Assembly (NCBI GenBank): GCA_040766105.1
Contig: JAXGRD010000004.1
Coordinates: 186,001-250,000, forward strand
DNA: 64,000 bases
Direction of reading: 5' to 3'
DNA from: JAXGRD01 sp040766105
GTDB lineage: Bacteria; Bacillota; Clostridia; Peptostreptococcales; Anaerovoracaceae
Position 1 is the stretch's first letter, and every line of letters begins with the position of its first letter. Below are positions 8,473 through 16,536 of this stretch, one piece after another. The translations under genes were made by a program, and so were the position numbers. The notes under the pieces were generated by a model that did no database searches, was not told the DNA's origin, and saw nothing but the letters and a program-made list of their open reading frames with translations.

Positions 8473-8489
8473 ATTGTTGTGCTAACAAT
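8473..8489. promoter_or_regulatory. Inverted repeat upstream of the Crp/Fnr gene
   Basis: ATTGTT-N5-AACAAT lies 17-33 bases before the start codon, just downstream of an AT-rich TAAAAT box on the minus strand. It could be an autoregulatory operator. It does not match the TGTGA site at asrA. Confidence 0.35.
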
Positions 8490-8519
8490 ATTTTACCACT
8501 ATTCTCTTCCATGTAAATA

Positions 8520-8543
8520 CCCCGAAACTTTATAGTTCCGGGG
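8520..8543 (-). terminator. Probable terminator of rocB
   Basis: A 9-base-pair stem (CCCCGAAAC with GTTCCGGGG, one G-T wobble) with a 6-base loop starts 15 bases after the rocB stop. The T tract is weak. Confidence 0.6.
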
Positions 8544-8557
8544 CAGTAATCGTGCTA

Positions 8558-10267
8558 TTATTCTTGCCAATGAAGCACCAAGGAGAGCGCCTTATGGATA
8601 ATTCTCGGCGTTCTCTCATACAGATCTTCCTTACTCACTCTTTCTGTAAGCTTATGGAAGTCCTTCCCCCAAGGTCCTATATTGATGACCGGCATTGATA
8701 TCTTCTCAATATCTCCCGTGGGAATGCTGTAGTAGTCGCCATAGAGAGGCATGTTGTCTCGCAAAGAGTTCATCACACTTTCTCCATTTTCCATTCCCGA
8801 ATAGCTAAGGTCAGAGATTCCAGTATAGAAATGTTCCATAGAGTAGCTTTGGCCAAAATCACGCTCGGTAAAGTCGTTTAGCGCTTTGCTAAGCTTACCC
8901 GCCATCTCTCCACCATCCTTAAAGTATACGTTGGATACATTAGGATAGTACGGCGGAACAAAGCCGTAAACTACTCTGGGCATTTGGTCATCGATATAGT
9001 TATAAATGAAATCCAACAGATCGAAATTACTCTCGATGGCCGTCTTTTCCTTGTTAAGCATCATAACAGAAAGGTGATTCATCTTGTCAACAAAACCTTT
9101 TTCAAACTCCTCACCGTACTGTTCTCTTGCCTCATCGTAGAGTTCCTTGAAGTTGCAGACCTTTATCTTCCAGGGAAGATCCTTCCCTTCAAATTCCGAT
9201 CGTTCTCGGAAGATATCCCAGCTACGCTTCATCTTCTCCAAAACTTCTTGAGAAGATTTCAAGCACACTTCCTTTACCCTATTTTCAATCTCTACTGGGT
9301 CGGTGTGAAGGGTAAGAACGCTGAAACATCCCGCTATACTTTGAGGCATGGAAACATCATATCTATTCTTACTGTCCTTTAGGTAAAGCCAAGTGGGCGG
9401 CGGTGCCGCTTCCCCTTGGGACAAATCGCTGAAGTCCATACTTAGTTCTGTCTTATCTACAATCTTAGCCATAAGACCGATTGGGTTAAAGCCTTCAAAG
9501 ACCTTTCCGGCATGGGCCAAATACCCTCGGACATAGACAAAGGGCATAATCTTTCCAACAGAACCCTCTGAAAACACCCCCTTGGAAAAATCCTTCCTTT
9601 GGTGGGGTTCCGAATTGATCATCAGTTTATAGTTCAGGTCGTACTTGTCCTGCAATTTTGACAGAAGTGTCGTTGCACTGAGCATACCGGCAGACATGTT
9701 CTCTTCGTCGGGGACGGCAAGGATGATTAGGTTGCCTTTGAAGTTCTTCAGTTGGCTATATCTTTCCATGAGGGTAATTTGGATGGCTCCTCCCCCCTTC
9801 ATATCTGCAGTTCCTCTTCCGAAAAGGAAGGTGTCTCCTTCTAAGTCCTTTTGGGCATCCTGGGGAAGAGACGTCTTGATTTTGAAAAGGGATTCCCTCA
9901 ATTCCTCGGGTGAAAATGCAAGGCTCTTGATCATCTTGAAGTCTTCCACGTCAACGATATCGCTGTGGTGTATCATGACGACTGTATCGTTTCCCTCGCC
10001 CTTTAACATCGCCCAGTATGCGGACCGACCAAAGGGATCTCCTTCAATCGGATAGGTCCCATAAAGCTCAGAATGGTTTCGGAAGTATTCCATATCCCCA
10101 AATTGATTATTGAGGAAGTTTTCAACTTCTCTCTCTCTGGATGTGTAGGTATAACTTTGTACTTTTACATAATCAAATAATCTTTTCTTGATATCTTTCT
10201 CAATACCTTCAAAGATCCCCTTCATTTCTTCCTTGTATGGTGTAATTAACCATTTTTCACCATACAC
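8558..10267 (-). CDS. rocB: RocB-like M20-family peptidase/amidohydrolase, arginine utilisation
   Basis: This 569-residue member of the M20 metallopeptidase superfamily is close in length to Bacillus RocB. Metal-site motifs are visible: HHSDIVDVEDF near residue 100, GRGTADMKGG near 150, and DEENMSAG near 200. In Bacillus rocB belongs to the arginine-degradation regulon, though its exact reaction is unsettled. Two starts are possible: ATG at 10267 (AAGGAG very close) and ATG 14 codons in (AAGGA at good spacing). Its neighbours are two guanidine-modifying hydrolases. An IS110 element now occupies the upstream region and may have cut it off from its original promoter. Confidence 0.85.
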   Translation of the reverse strand: MYGEKWLITPYKEEMKGIFEGIEKDIKKRLFDYVKVQSYTYTSREREVENFLNNQFGDMEYFRNHSELYGTYPIEGDPFGRSAYWAMLKGEGNDTVVMIHHSDIVDVEDFKMIKSLAFSPEELRESLFKIKTSLPQDAQKDLEGDTFLFGRGTADMKGGGAIQITLMERYSQLKNFKGNLIILAVPDEENMSAGMLSATTLLSKLQDKYDLNYKLMINSEPHQRKDFSKGVFSEGSVGKIMPFVYVRGYLAHAGKVFEGFNPIGLMAKIVDKTELSMDFSDLSQGEAAPPPTWLYLKDSKNRYDVSMPQSIAGCFSVLTLHTDPVEIENRVKEVCLKSSQEVLEKMKRSWDIFRERSEFEGKDLPWKIKVCNFKELYDEAREQYGEEFEKGFVDKMNHLSVMMLNKEKTAIESNFDLLDFIYNYIDDQMPRVVYGFVPPYYPNVSNVYFKDGGEMAGKLSKALNDFTERDFGQSYSMEHFYTGISDLSYSGMENGESVMNSLRDNMPLYGDYYSIPTGDIEKISMPVINIGPWGKDFHKLTERVSKEDLYERTPRIIHKALSLVLHWQE

Positions 10268-10303
10268 TCCTTTCTATTTATCTTTTTGATATACTTTGTC
10301 TTA

Positions 10304-10455
10304 CACTGTGGACTTTTGATTTTTTCTTGAAGCTTGACTTCTCGATAGGAGTGTATTGCCACAGTTTTGTCTAAATCGTTTATGGTTGGATAAGTCTTAG
10401 AACTTTTATTTCCGGCAAGTTTATGAGGACAAAACGATGTGGAACATCCACAGTG
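10304..10455 (+). ncRNA. Candidate IS110 bridge RNA region
   Basis: Upstream of the transposase start, CCACAGTTTTGTC (10359-10371) pairs with GACAAAACGATGTGG (10428-10442) through a two-base bulge. An outer 9-base repeat, CACTGTGGA (10304-10312), pairs with TCCACAGTG (10447-10455). IS110-subgroup elements are known to encode a recombination-guiding bridge RNA here. The assignment is by position and foldability only. Confidence 0.5.
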
Positions 10456-10476
10456 GTATAGTTAGGAGTTGTTTTT

Positions 10477-11640
10477 ATGATTTATGTAGGTATCGATATC
10501 GCAAAACGCAACCACTATGCATGCCTGGTCTCCGCTGATGGAGAAGTTTTAGTGGATCCCTTTCCATTCACCAACGACCACCAGGGTTTCTCTCTTTTGC
10601 TCTCTCACTTATCTGTCTATGAAAAATCCGACTTACTCATTGGCATGGAGTCTACCGCCCATTATGCAGAGAACCTTACGGCATTTCTCTTCCCTAAAGG
10701 CTTTCGTATCTGTATCATCAATCCCATACAGACCGCCTCTCTTAGAAAGGGCAATATACGCAAAACTAAGAATGATCGTATTGACTCCCTCATGATTGTC
10801 AAGGCGCTTCAAATGAATCATTATCGCCTCTTTTCTCAACAGGATATGGATTCTCTCGCAATCAAAAACCTTTGTCGCTTTCGACAGAAACTCGTCAAAT
10901 CCAGGACAAAGGTTAAAATCCAGCTCATTTCATTCGTTGACCGTTCTTTCCCTGAACTTCAGTATTTCTTTCAATCAGGGATTCACGGCAAAGCTTGCTA
11001 TGCTTTACTGGAGCAATCTTCTTCTCCCGACGAAATTGCAAAGATGCATCTTGCGCGGTTATCCAACCTGCTGAACAAGACCTCTAGGGGTCACTTTGGC
11101 AAAGATACCGCAAAAGCTCTAAAAGCTCTTGCTACCAATTCCGTCGGTACTAACAATGATATACTATCTCTTCAAATCAAGCAATCCATTATCCAAATTC
11201 GTCTCCTTGATTCTCAAATCAAAGAGGTCAATGATTCCATCAAGGCTCTGATGGAAAAGGTGGATTCCGTCCTTAAAACAATTCCCGGCATTGGTGATTT
11301 GAATGGAGCCATGATTCTTGGTGAAATTGGCGACATTCGCCGCTTTGCAAAACCTTCACAACTTCTTGCCTATTCTGGTCTTGACCCTGCTGTTTATCAA
11401 TCCGGTAATTTCAACGCCTCTCGCACTAGAATGTCTAAGAGGGGTTCCAAAATCCTTCGCTACGCATTGATGAATGCTGCTTGGCAACTGACTCTTCATA
11501 ACGAAACTTTCAAGGCATACTATGACCTTAAAGTCTCTCAGGGTCGTTGCCACTACGCAGCACTTGGTCATGTGGCAGGAAAGTTGGTTCGTGTCCTACA
11601 CAAGATTTTGACCGACAATATCGCTTTTGACTTAGATTAA
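10477..11640 (+). CDS. IS110-family transposase (element 1)
   Basis: This is a 387-residue recombinase. The N-terminal DEDD (RuvC-like) domain starts YVGIDIAKRNH, with the next acidic residue in MESTAHY and others in KTKNDRIDS. The C-terminal Tnp domain contains IPGIGDLNGA, EIGDIRRF, YSGLDP and SKRGSKILRY, typical of IS110/IS116/IS902. The ATG at 10477 follows TTAGGAG. The gene appears intact and full length. It lies on the strand opposite to its neighbours. Confidence 0.95.
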   Translation: MIYVGIDIAKRNHYACLVSADGEVLVDPFPFTNDHQGFSLLLSHLSVYEKSDLLIGMESTAHYAENLTAFLFPKGFRICIINPIQTASLRKGNIRKTKNDRIDSLMIVKALQMNHYRLFSQQDMDSLAIKNLCRFRQKLVKSRTKVKIQLISFVDRSFPELQYFFQSGIHGKACYALLEQSSSPDEIAKMHLARLSNLLNKTSRGHFGKDTAKALKALATNSVGTNNDILSLQIKQSIIQIRLLDSQIKEVNDSIKALMEKVDSVLKTIPGIGDLNGAMILGEIGDIRRFAKPSQLLAYSGLDPAVYQSGNFNASRTRMSKRGSKILRYALMNAAWQLTLHNETFKAYYDLKVSQGRCHYAALGHVAGKLVRVLHKILTDNIAFDLD

Positions 11641-11765
11641 GTTTCCAACCATATTTGATTTTCAATGTTCATCTTAAGGGTGTTCTGCTTAGCATGCACA
11701 AAATCAACCCTCTATGGAATTTCTTTTTTATCCATATTTACCTTGACTTTTCATAGTTGGTCTCC

Positions 11766-12641
11766 TTAGTCTCTCTGCAACGGACAAGTCAAGCAGGTAG
11801 GTCCTCCCGTTCCTCTAAAAGACATTTCTTTTCCTTCGTACGTATATACAGTTATACCCGCATCTCGCATTTTTTTCGTGATATCCGGACAACCATCAAT
11901 GACTATGCACTTCCCCGGCTCCAAACAAAGCACGTTGGATCCAAGATAATCGTACTCTTCATCGTTACATTCAATTAGCTGAATCCCTCTTTCAATGAGG
12001 AAATCTCGGAAGAAAACAGGCATAAACTTAGAGTACACGACTGCCTTGTCCGTGTCTACGAAACTAATGATACTCATCAAGTGTAGACATTCATCTACAC
12101 CGCCACCATGAGGCATAGGAACAATGATGTATTCTTTAATAACATCCTTCGTAAGCTCTTTGAACTGTCTGATTCCTTCTTCATTGGTTCTATAGCCCTG
12201 ACCGATTGCTACCGTGTCTTCATCAATCCATAGAACGTCTCCACCTTCCATTTTTCCCGGCGAAGTAATGTAACCCAATGTGGGGATACCAATTTCCTTA
12301 AGTTTTTCTTCTGTTGCCAGATATTCCTTACTTCTCAACTCTTTCCCCATTGGAAAATAAATAGCGCCCGCCTTAGTAATTTTCACCGGATCATGGGTGT
12401 ATATGGAATCTAACCCGGTTCGGTCGTCCTTAGGAAGATAGTATACATTCTCCACATTATCCGTAATCATCTTCTCAAACTTTTTATATTCTTCCAAGGT
12501 CTTCTCGTAATCCGGACATCCGAAGTATCTGAAGTCCTCCCAAGTATTATCTAAGTTTTCCTGACTGATAAACGCATCCTCCGGTTTCTTAATTAAAATT
12601 GCGTTGCATTTTGTCGACATGGATTGACATCCGTATTTCAT
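11766..12641 (-). CDS. Amidinohydrolase of the arginine deiminase / dimethylargininase superfamily (1)
   Basis: This 291-residue guanidine-modifying enzyme shows the superfamily catalytic set: an acidic pair around IYTHDP and EGGDV, the histidine in DECLHLMS, and a C-terminal nucleophilic cysteine in GGPTCLTCPL (Cys283 by position). Such enzymes hydrolyse arginine, methylarginines or related guanidines through a covalent thiouronium intermediate. The start at 12641 has GAGGAGG 7 bases before it. The gene pairs with the second hydrolase at 14398 and with rocB; IS110 elements now separate all three. The substrate is uncertain (arginine, dimethylarginine or another guanidine). Confidence 0.85.
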   Translation of the reverse strand: MKYGCQSMSTKCNAILIKKPEDAFISQENLDNTWEDFRYFGCPDYEKTLEEYKKFEKMITDNVENVYYLPKDDRTGLDSIYTHDPVKITKAGAIYFPMGKELRSKEYLATEEKLKEIGIPTLGYITSPGKMEGGDVLWIDEDTVAIGQGYRTNEEGIRQFKELTKDVIKEYIIVPMPHGGGVDECLHLMSIISFVDTDKAVVYSKFMPVFFRDFLIERGIQLIECNDEEYDYLGSNVLCLEPGKCIVIDGCPDITKKMRDAGITVYTYEGKEMSFRGTGGPTCLTCPLQRD

Positions 12642-12670
12642 AATAAACCTCCTCGTATAATATGTTCCAC

Positions 12671-12699
12671 GGACATATTTCTTTTCATTAAATATGTCC
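12671..12699. promoter_or_regulatory. Perfect 10-bp inverted repeat upstream of amidinohydrolase 1
   Basis: GGACATATTT and AAATATGTCC are separated by 9 bases, 30-58 bases before the start codon. A related half, TATGTTCCACGG, lies next to it. The position suits an operator or activator site; no clear -24/-12 box is seen nearby. Confidence 0.5.
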
Positions 12700-12823
12700 A
12701 ACGATAACTTATTCAATATTGGATATCCTGATGGTAAAATGTCTCTAGCAGACAATTTACAAAGGTACGTCTTGCTCCTCCTTACAGCACATTTTGTGAC
12801 TGCTTAAAAAGCTTTACGCCTGA

Positions 12824-12934
12824 CATTGATTTCTATTCTGCTTACACAGATGTTTCATCCTTCGGGGGAGACCTTCCAGCAATATGTCTCCGGAAGTGAA
12901 TGCTAATTATGCGAGGTTTCAGTCAGAATCAATG
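12824..12934 (+). ncRNA. Candidate bridge RNA of IS110 element 2
   Basis: CATTGATT (12824-12831) pairs perfectly with AATCAATG (12927-12934), enclosing an inner hairpin GGAGAC (12867-12872) with GTCTCC (12886-12891) and flanking GG/TTC pairs. It ends about 57 bases before the transposase start, the location of bridge RNA genes in IS110-subgroup elements. Confidence 0.5.
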
Positions 12935-12991
12935 CTCAGGATAATCCTTTGTTGATGTCTCCATCCTTACCCGGAAAGGAGGTGATTTTGG

Positions 12992-14272
12992 ATGAAGAAC
13001 TTAAATGTTCTTTCTACTCTGTTTGTTGGTATTGACGTGAGTTCCAAGACCAACGTTTGCACGGGCATGGATTTCAACGCCAATGTTTTGTTTGAGCTGA
13101 ATGTTCCTAACAATCAGGTTGGTGCAGATACACTTAAAAGCAAATTGCTTGCGCTGATTCAAAAGCATCATTTTGAATCAACAGTTGTCGCCTTGGAATC
13201 CACTTCTTTTTATGGACTGCATATATCCAACTTTCTATCTTCCAATGAAGAGCTGCTCCCTCACCGTGTGTATGTTCATCCCTTAAACCCTAAGGTGATC
13301 AGCAACTATAGAAAGTCCTTCATCGGTCTTGGAAAAACGGATCCTATTGACGCATACATCATCGCAGACTTTGCAAGAGTTGGTCGTCTTACCACAGAAC
13401 CCTGGAAGGGTCCTCAATATCTTGCTCTGCAAAGACTTACCAGACATCGGTTGCATCTTGTAGAGTGTATGACACGCGAGAAAACATATATGGTTTCTAA
13501 TATCTTTCTCAAGTTCTCCGAACTTGCTGTTCTAAAAGATGTTAATCACCCGTTTTCAAGCAATCACACCGCAACTGCAGAAGCTATTCTTACGGAAATG
13601 CTTAGCCTTGAAGATCTCTCCAATCTTTCTTCTGAAGAATTGATTGACTTCGTCTGCAAACATAGCAAAAATCGTTTTGACGATCCTGCCAAGGTTTGCA
13701 AATTGCTCCAAAAGGCTGCTCGAGACTCCTATCGCTTGGACAAGACTCTTTATGAACCGCTTACGATTTCCATTGCTTCTTCCTACAATTGCATTAGTGC
13801 ATATGAGCAAGAAATCAAAACAATCAACAAGGCAATCGAGAAGACCTTAAAGGGTCTGTCTCCGGATGCATTTACAGTGTTGCAATCCATCCCCGGTATC
13901 GGCCCCGTATTTGCTTCCGGCATACTCGCAGAAATTGGCGATATACATGCCTTCCATTCAGCGGACGCATTGGCAAAATATGCGGGCATCTACTGGAACA
14001 GAAACCAATCCGGCGATTATGAAGCAGACGATACGCACATGTCGAAAGCCGGAAACAAGTATCTGCGATATTATCTGATTGAAGCAACCGACAGTATTAG
14101 ACGACACGAGCCTACCTTTGCAGCTTACTACCGAAAGAAGTTTGATGAATCAAAGACGCATCAGCACAAAAGAGCACTCGCACTCACGTCTCGTAAGACG
14201 ATTCGGCTGATTTACGGTTTGCTGGACCGGAATCAGCTTTACTCTGCAAACAGAGTATCTGTAACTTCATAA
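12992..14272 (+). CDS. IS110-family transposase (element 2)
   Basis: This 426-residue recombinase has an N-terminal DEDD domain beginning FVGIDVSSKTN, with the second acidic site in ALESTSFYG and further acids around GKTDPIDAYIIADF. The C-terminal Tnp domain contains IPGIGPVFASGI, EIGDIHAF, YAGIYW and MSKAGNKYLRYY. It is longer than transposase 1 and clearly a different member of the family. The ATG at 12992 follows AAAGGAGGTGATTTTGG. The frame is intact, so the element may still be active. Confidence 0.95.
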   Translation: MKNLNVLSTLFVGIDVSSKTNVCTGMDFNANVLFELNVPNNQVGADTLKSKLLALIQKHHFESTVVALESTSFYGLHISNFLSSNEELLPHRVYVHPLNPKVISNYRKSFIGLGKTDPIDAYIIADFARVGRLTTEPWKGPQYLALQRLTRHRLHLVECMTREKTYMVSNIFLKFSELAVLKDVNHPFSSNHTATAEAILTEMLSLEDLSNLSSEELIDFVCKHSKNRFDDPAKVCKLLQKAARDSYRLDKTLYEPLTISIASSYNCISAYEQEIKTINKAIEKTLKGLSPDAFTVLQSIPGIGPVFASGILAEIGDIHAFHSADALAKYAGIYWNRNQSGDYEADDTHMSKAGNKYLRYYLIEATDSIRRHEPTFAAYYRKKFDESKTHQHKRALALTSRKTIRLIYGLLDRNQLYSANRVSVTS

Positions 14273-14314
14273 TTTCCTTTCCAAATTTTGAAGTGTTTTT
14301 CAAAGTTCAGTTTT

Positions 14315-14332
14315 GCGTGCGATGAAACACGC
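14315..14332 (+). terminator. Terminator-like hairpin after transposase 2
   Basis: GCGTG and CACGC form a short stem with an 8-base loop, followed by TTTTTATTT on the plus strand. Confidence 0.5.
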
Positions 14333-14397
14333 TTTTTATTTACAATCAATAGCAAAGTTACTATTGACTATTTACCAGATTGCTTCTCTTTTGTCTA

Positions 14398-15168
14398 TTA
14401 AAATCTCAAGGACAAGCAGCTAAGCCCGCCGTCCAACTTTCTGTATTCTGAAGTATCCACCAAAATGGTTTCATAGCCCAAACCCTTCACCGCCTCTAAG
14501 ACTCTAGGAAAACCTTCGGGCACAATGACCTTTCCGTTGATCCAGATGCAGTTTGCAGCGTAAGCCTCTTCCATGGGAATCTCCACGCGATTGTACTTTT
14601 CAAATTCGGACTTGGTTACAAACTCTCCCGCCACTAGCATGTTGTTGTCTTCCAAATAGTTAACACCCGTCTTCAGATGAAGCATTTCATCCAACTTGAC
14701 TTCAGAACAAGTCATCCCATACTTTTCAAGAATTTCGGTCAATTGCCGAATCCCTTCTTCATTGGTTCTTTCCGATCTTCCCACATAAAAGTGATCTCCC
14801 ACCATCATGACATCTCCGCCTTCCAATGTTCCCGGTTCTCGAATATATTCGATTACATCGTCATTAAAAAACTTCTTCACTGCTCCAACAATCTCATCTT
14901 TTTCTCCGTTACGAGACGCTGCACCGGGATTGGTAATAATGGCACACTTCTTTGTAATCAAAGCCGGGTCTTCTACGAAACAGGAATCCGGGTATCTTTC
15001 GTCCGCCTCCAGAACGGTCACATCTACGCCACACTGTTTCAAAGCTTCTATATAGTTGTCGTGCTGCTTGCAAGCAAGGTCATAGTCAGGCTTTCCTAAC
15101 TCCGGAGCCGAAGTAATCCCGTCCACCATTGCTCTACAGGGTTTTCTTACAATCGTATGTTTAAACAT
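14398..15168 (-). CDS. Dimethylarginine dimethylaminohydrolase-like enzyme (2)
   Basis: This 256-residue protein fits the DDAH family, which converts methylated arginine to citrulline plus methylamine; some relatives act on arginine. It shows PDSCFVEDPA near residue 65, EGGDVM near 120, the catalytic histidine in DEMLHLKTG, and the nucleophilic cysteine in the C-terminal DGGLSCLSL (Cys251). The start at 15168 has GGAGG 5 bases before it and is preferred over an ATG four codons earlier. It is the promoter-proximal gene of the former hydrolase-hydrolase-rocB series. An IS30 element lies about 105 bases upstream. Confidence 0.88.
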   Translation of the reverse strand: MFKHTIVRKPCRAMVDGITSAPELGKPDYDLACKQHDNYIEALKQCGVDVTVLEADERYPDSCFVEDPALITKKCAIITNPGAASRNGEKDEIVGAVKKFFNDDVIEYIREPGTLEGGDVMMVGDHFYVGRSERTNEEGIRQLTEILEKYGMTCSEVKLDEMLHLKTGVNYLEDNNMLVAGEFVTKSEFEKYNRVEIPMEEAYAANCIWINGKVIVPEGFPRVLEAVKGLGYETILVDTSEYRKLDGGLSCLSLRF

Positions 15169-15257
15169 TTTTTCCTCCATTCTGTAAATTCATGTATATA
15201 ATATATTATATTTAGTTCTTCATAAAAGTCAATGCTATAAAACAATTATCCCATTCT

Positions 15258-15272
15258 CGTAATATTTATTTT
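15258..15272. repeat. Left copy of 15-bp direct repeat flanking the IS30 element
   Basis: CGTAATATTTATTTT is identical to 16473-16487 and brackets the IS30-family element, so it is a likely target-site duplication of unusual length. Confidence 0.65.
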
Positions 15273-16472
15273 CGCAAATTGCAATAACAAGTTGAACATT
15301 GACAGTTGAATAGTCCATCAGGCGACACAGGAATAAATCCGATCCAGCTCGTCCTCGAAGAGTTCATCCGGGGTGCGGTAGCCGAGCGACTTTCGTGGAA
15401 GGTCATTGCACCAGATCTCAATCTGAGCAATCTGTTCGTTGGTGTAGCTGTCGATCCGTTTCCCCTTGGGGATGAATCTGCGGATCAGACCATTATGACG
15501 CTCTACGGATCCCTTCTCACAAGAGGTATAGGGATGGGTAAAGTAGACCAGTGTTTTGCTCAAGTCTTCCAGTTCGGACAACATCGAGAACTCGGAGCCG
15601 TTGTCTGTCGTAATCGTCTTGAAGATCTCATCCCAGTGTTCACTGTACTGTGAACGGATGGTTTCTAAGGCAGCCATGACACCGTTTGGATTCCGACCCG
15701 GAACACGAATCATCCAGTACTCGCGGCTTTTGCGTTCAATCATAGTGAGCAGAGCATCGTCATCCTTTTTCTTTGAACCGATGACAAGGTCTGCTTCCCA
15801 GTGTCCGAACTCGCTGCGGTCATTTGCTTCTGCCGGTCGTTCTTCAATACTACGCCCAAGAATACGTTTGTTTTCGCGGTTTTTCGCATTCTTTGAAGAT
15901 CTACGTAGCTTCTCGGGAAGATTGATATTCTTGATGCCAAGCAGTCCGAGGTCAACATAGCCATAGAGTGTCTTAGTACAGACAATCTGCCTTCTGGTGA
16001 ACAGACCTTCGTTCAGTGCATAGCCGACGCAAGCATCCAGCGACCATCCGTCTTCGAAGAACTTCTTCTCAACAAACGAGATGAAATCGATTTTCTCGAG
16101 GAAATCATAGTGCCGGCAGCACACTTGGCGATTTTTCTCGTATACGGCTTGTCCTGCGGTGGCTTTGTAGCGGAGAATATTCCCTTTATACAGTGCCACT
16201 GTTCCGCGCTTGATCTCGTTGCGGACGGTGTTCGGTGCACAGCCGATTTCCTTGGCGATTCTGTTGGGGCTCCAACCATCCTTGAGGCGTGTTTGAATCA
16301 AAACCCGGTGCTCAAATGAAAGATGTTGTCCCTTCCTGTGTTCAGTTGTAGTAGAATGTAAGTGGTCCATAGGGATTTCCTCCTTGTGAATGAAGTTTCG
16401 TCACTTACATTCTATCAAAGAGGTGCCGTATGGACTTTTTACTTTACATGTTCAACTTGATTTTACAATCGG
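15273..16472 (-). mobile_element. IS30-family insertion sequence
   Basis: This element of about 1.2 kb has one intact transposase gene. Imperfect terminal inverted repeats are visible: left ATTGCAATAACAAGTTGAAC and, read inward from the right, ATTGTAAAATCAAGTTGAAC (3 mismatches in 20). A 15-base direct repeat flanks it. It lies in the divergent intergenic region between the DDAH-like gene and the sigma-54 activator gene, immediately next to the activator's -35 box. Confidence 0.9.
15318..16370 (-). CDS. IS30-family transposase
   Basis: This is a 350-residue DDE transposase. An N-terminal helix-turn-helix (SPNRIAKEIGCAPNTVRNEI, about residues 34-53) binds the element ends. The catalytic acids are visible in GHWEADLVIG, TTDNGSEF and KGSVERHNGLIRR, giving the DD(33)E pattern of the family. 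Its length is normal and no frameshift is seen. The gene is on the minus strand and fills most of the element. Confidence 0.96.
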   Translation of the reverse strand: MDHLHSTTTEHRKGQHLSFEHRVLIQTRLKDGWSPNRIAKEIGCAPNTVRNEIKRGTVALYKGNILRYKATAGQAVYEKNRQVCCRHYDFLEKIDFISFVEKKFFEDGWSLDACVGYALNEGLFTRRQIVCTKTLYGYVDLGLLGIKNINLPEKLRRSSKNAKNRENKRILGRSIEERPAEANDRSEFGHWEADLVIGSKKKDDDALLTMIERKSREYWMIRVPGRNPNGVMAALETIRSQYSEHWDEIFKTITTDNGSEFSMLSELEDLSKTLVYFTHPYTSCEKGSVERHNGLIRRFIPKGKRIDSYTNEQIAQIEIWCNDLPRKSLGYRTPDELFEDELDRIYSCVA

Positions 16473-16487
16473 CGTAATATTTATTTT
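16473..16487. repeat. Right copy of 15-bp direct repeat flanking the IS30 element
   Basis: Identical to 15258-15272. Its last base is the first base of the TTGACA box of the activator promoter. Confidence 0.65.
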
Positions 16488-16515
16488 TGACAACATTATC
16501 ATTTTTGCATACAAT
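16487..16515 (+). promoter_or_regulatory. Sigma-A promoter of the sigma-54 activator gene
   Basis: A perfect TTGACA is followed after exactly 17 bases by TACAAT, ending 21 bases before the activator start codon. The IS30 element stops 14 bases upstream, so the core promoter survived the insertion, but any upstream operator would have been moved. Confidence 0.8.
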
Positions 16516-16536
16516 GAAGCTGGAAGGAGACGACTT

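Larger units (their letters stand above)
10268..11765 (+). mobile_element. IS110-family insertion sequence 1 (outer limits)
   Basis: The whole gap between rocB and the amidinohydrolase gene is occupied by an IS110-type transposase, a structured 5' non-coding stretch of up to 209 bases and a 3' non-coding stretch of about 125 bases. IS110 elements have no terminal inverted repeats, so the exact ends cannot be fixed. The long left non-coding region suggests the IS110 rather than the IS1111 subgroup. Confidence 0.8.
12700..14397 (+). mobile_element. IS110-family insertion sequence 2 (outer limits)
   Basis: The element lies between the two guanidine hydrolase genes and is distinct from element 1 in sequence. 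It has a long structured left non-coding region, an intact transposase gene and about 120 bases of right non-coding sequence. The exact ends are not determinable without an empty site. Confidence 0.8.

Noticed and set aside
10351..10377. Possible -24/-12 promoter upstream of rocB (TGGCA on the minus strand)
   Set aside because: There is no TTGC at the required distance, and the TGGCA lies inside the putative IS110 RNA stem.
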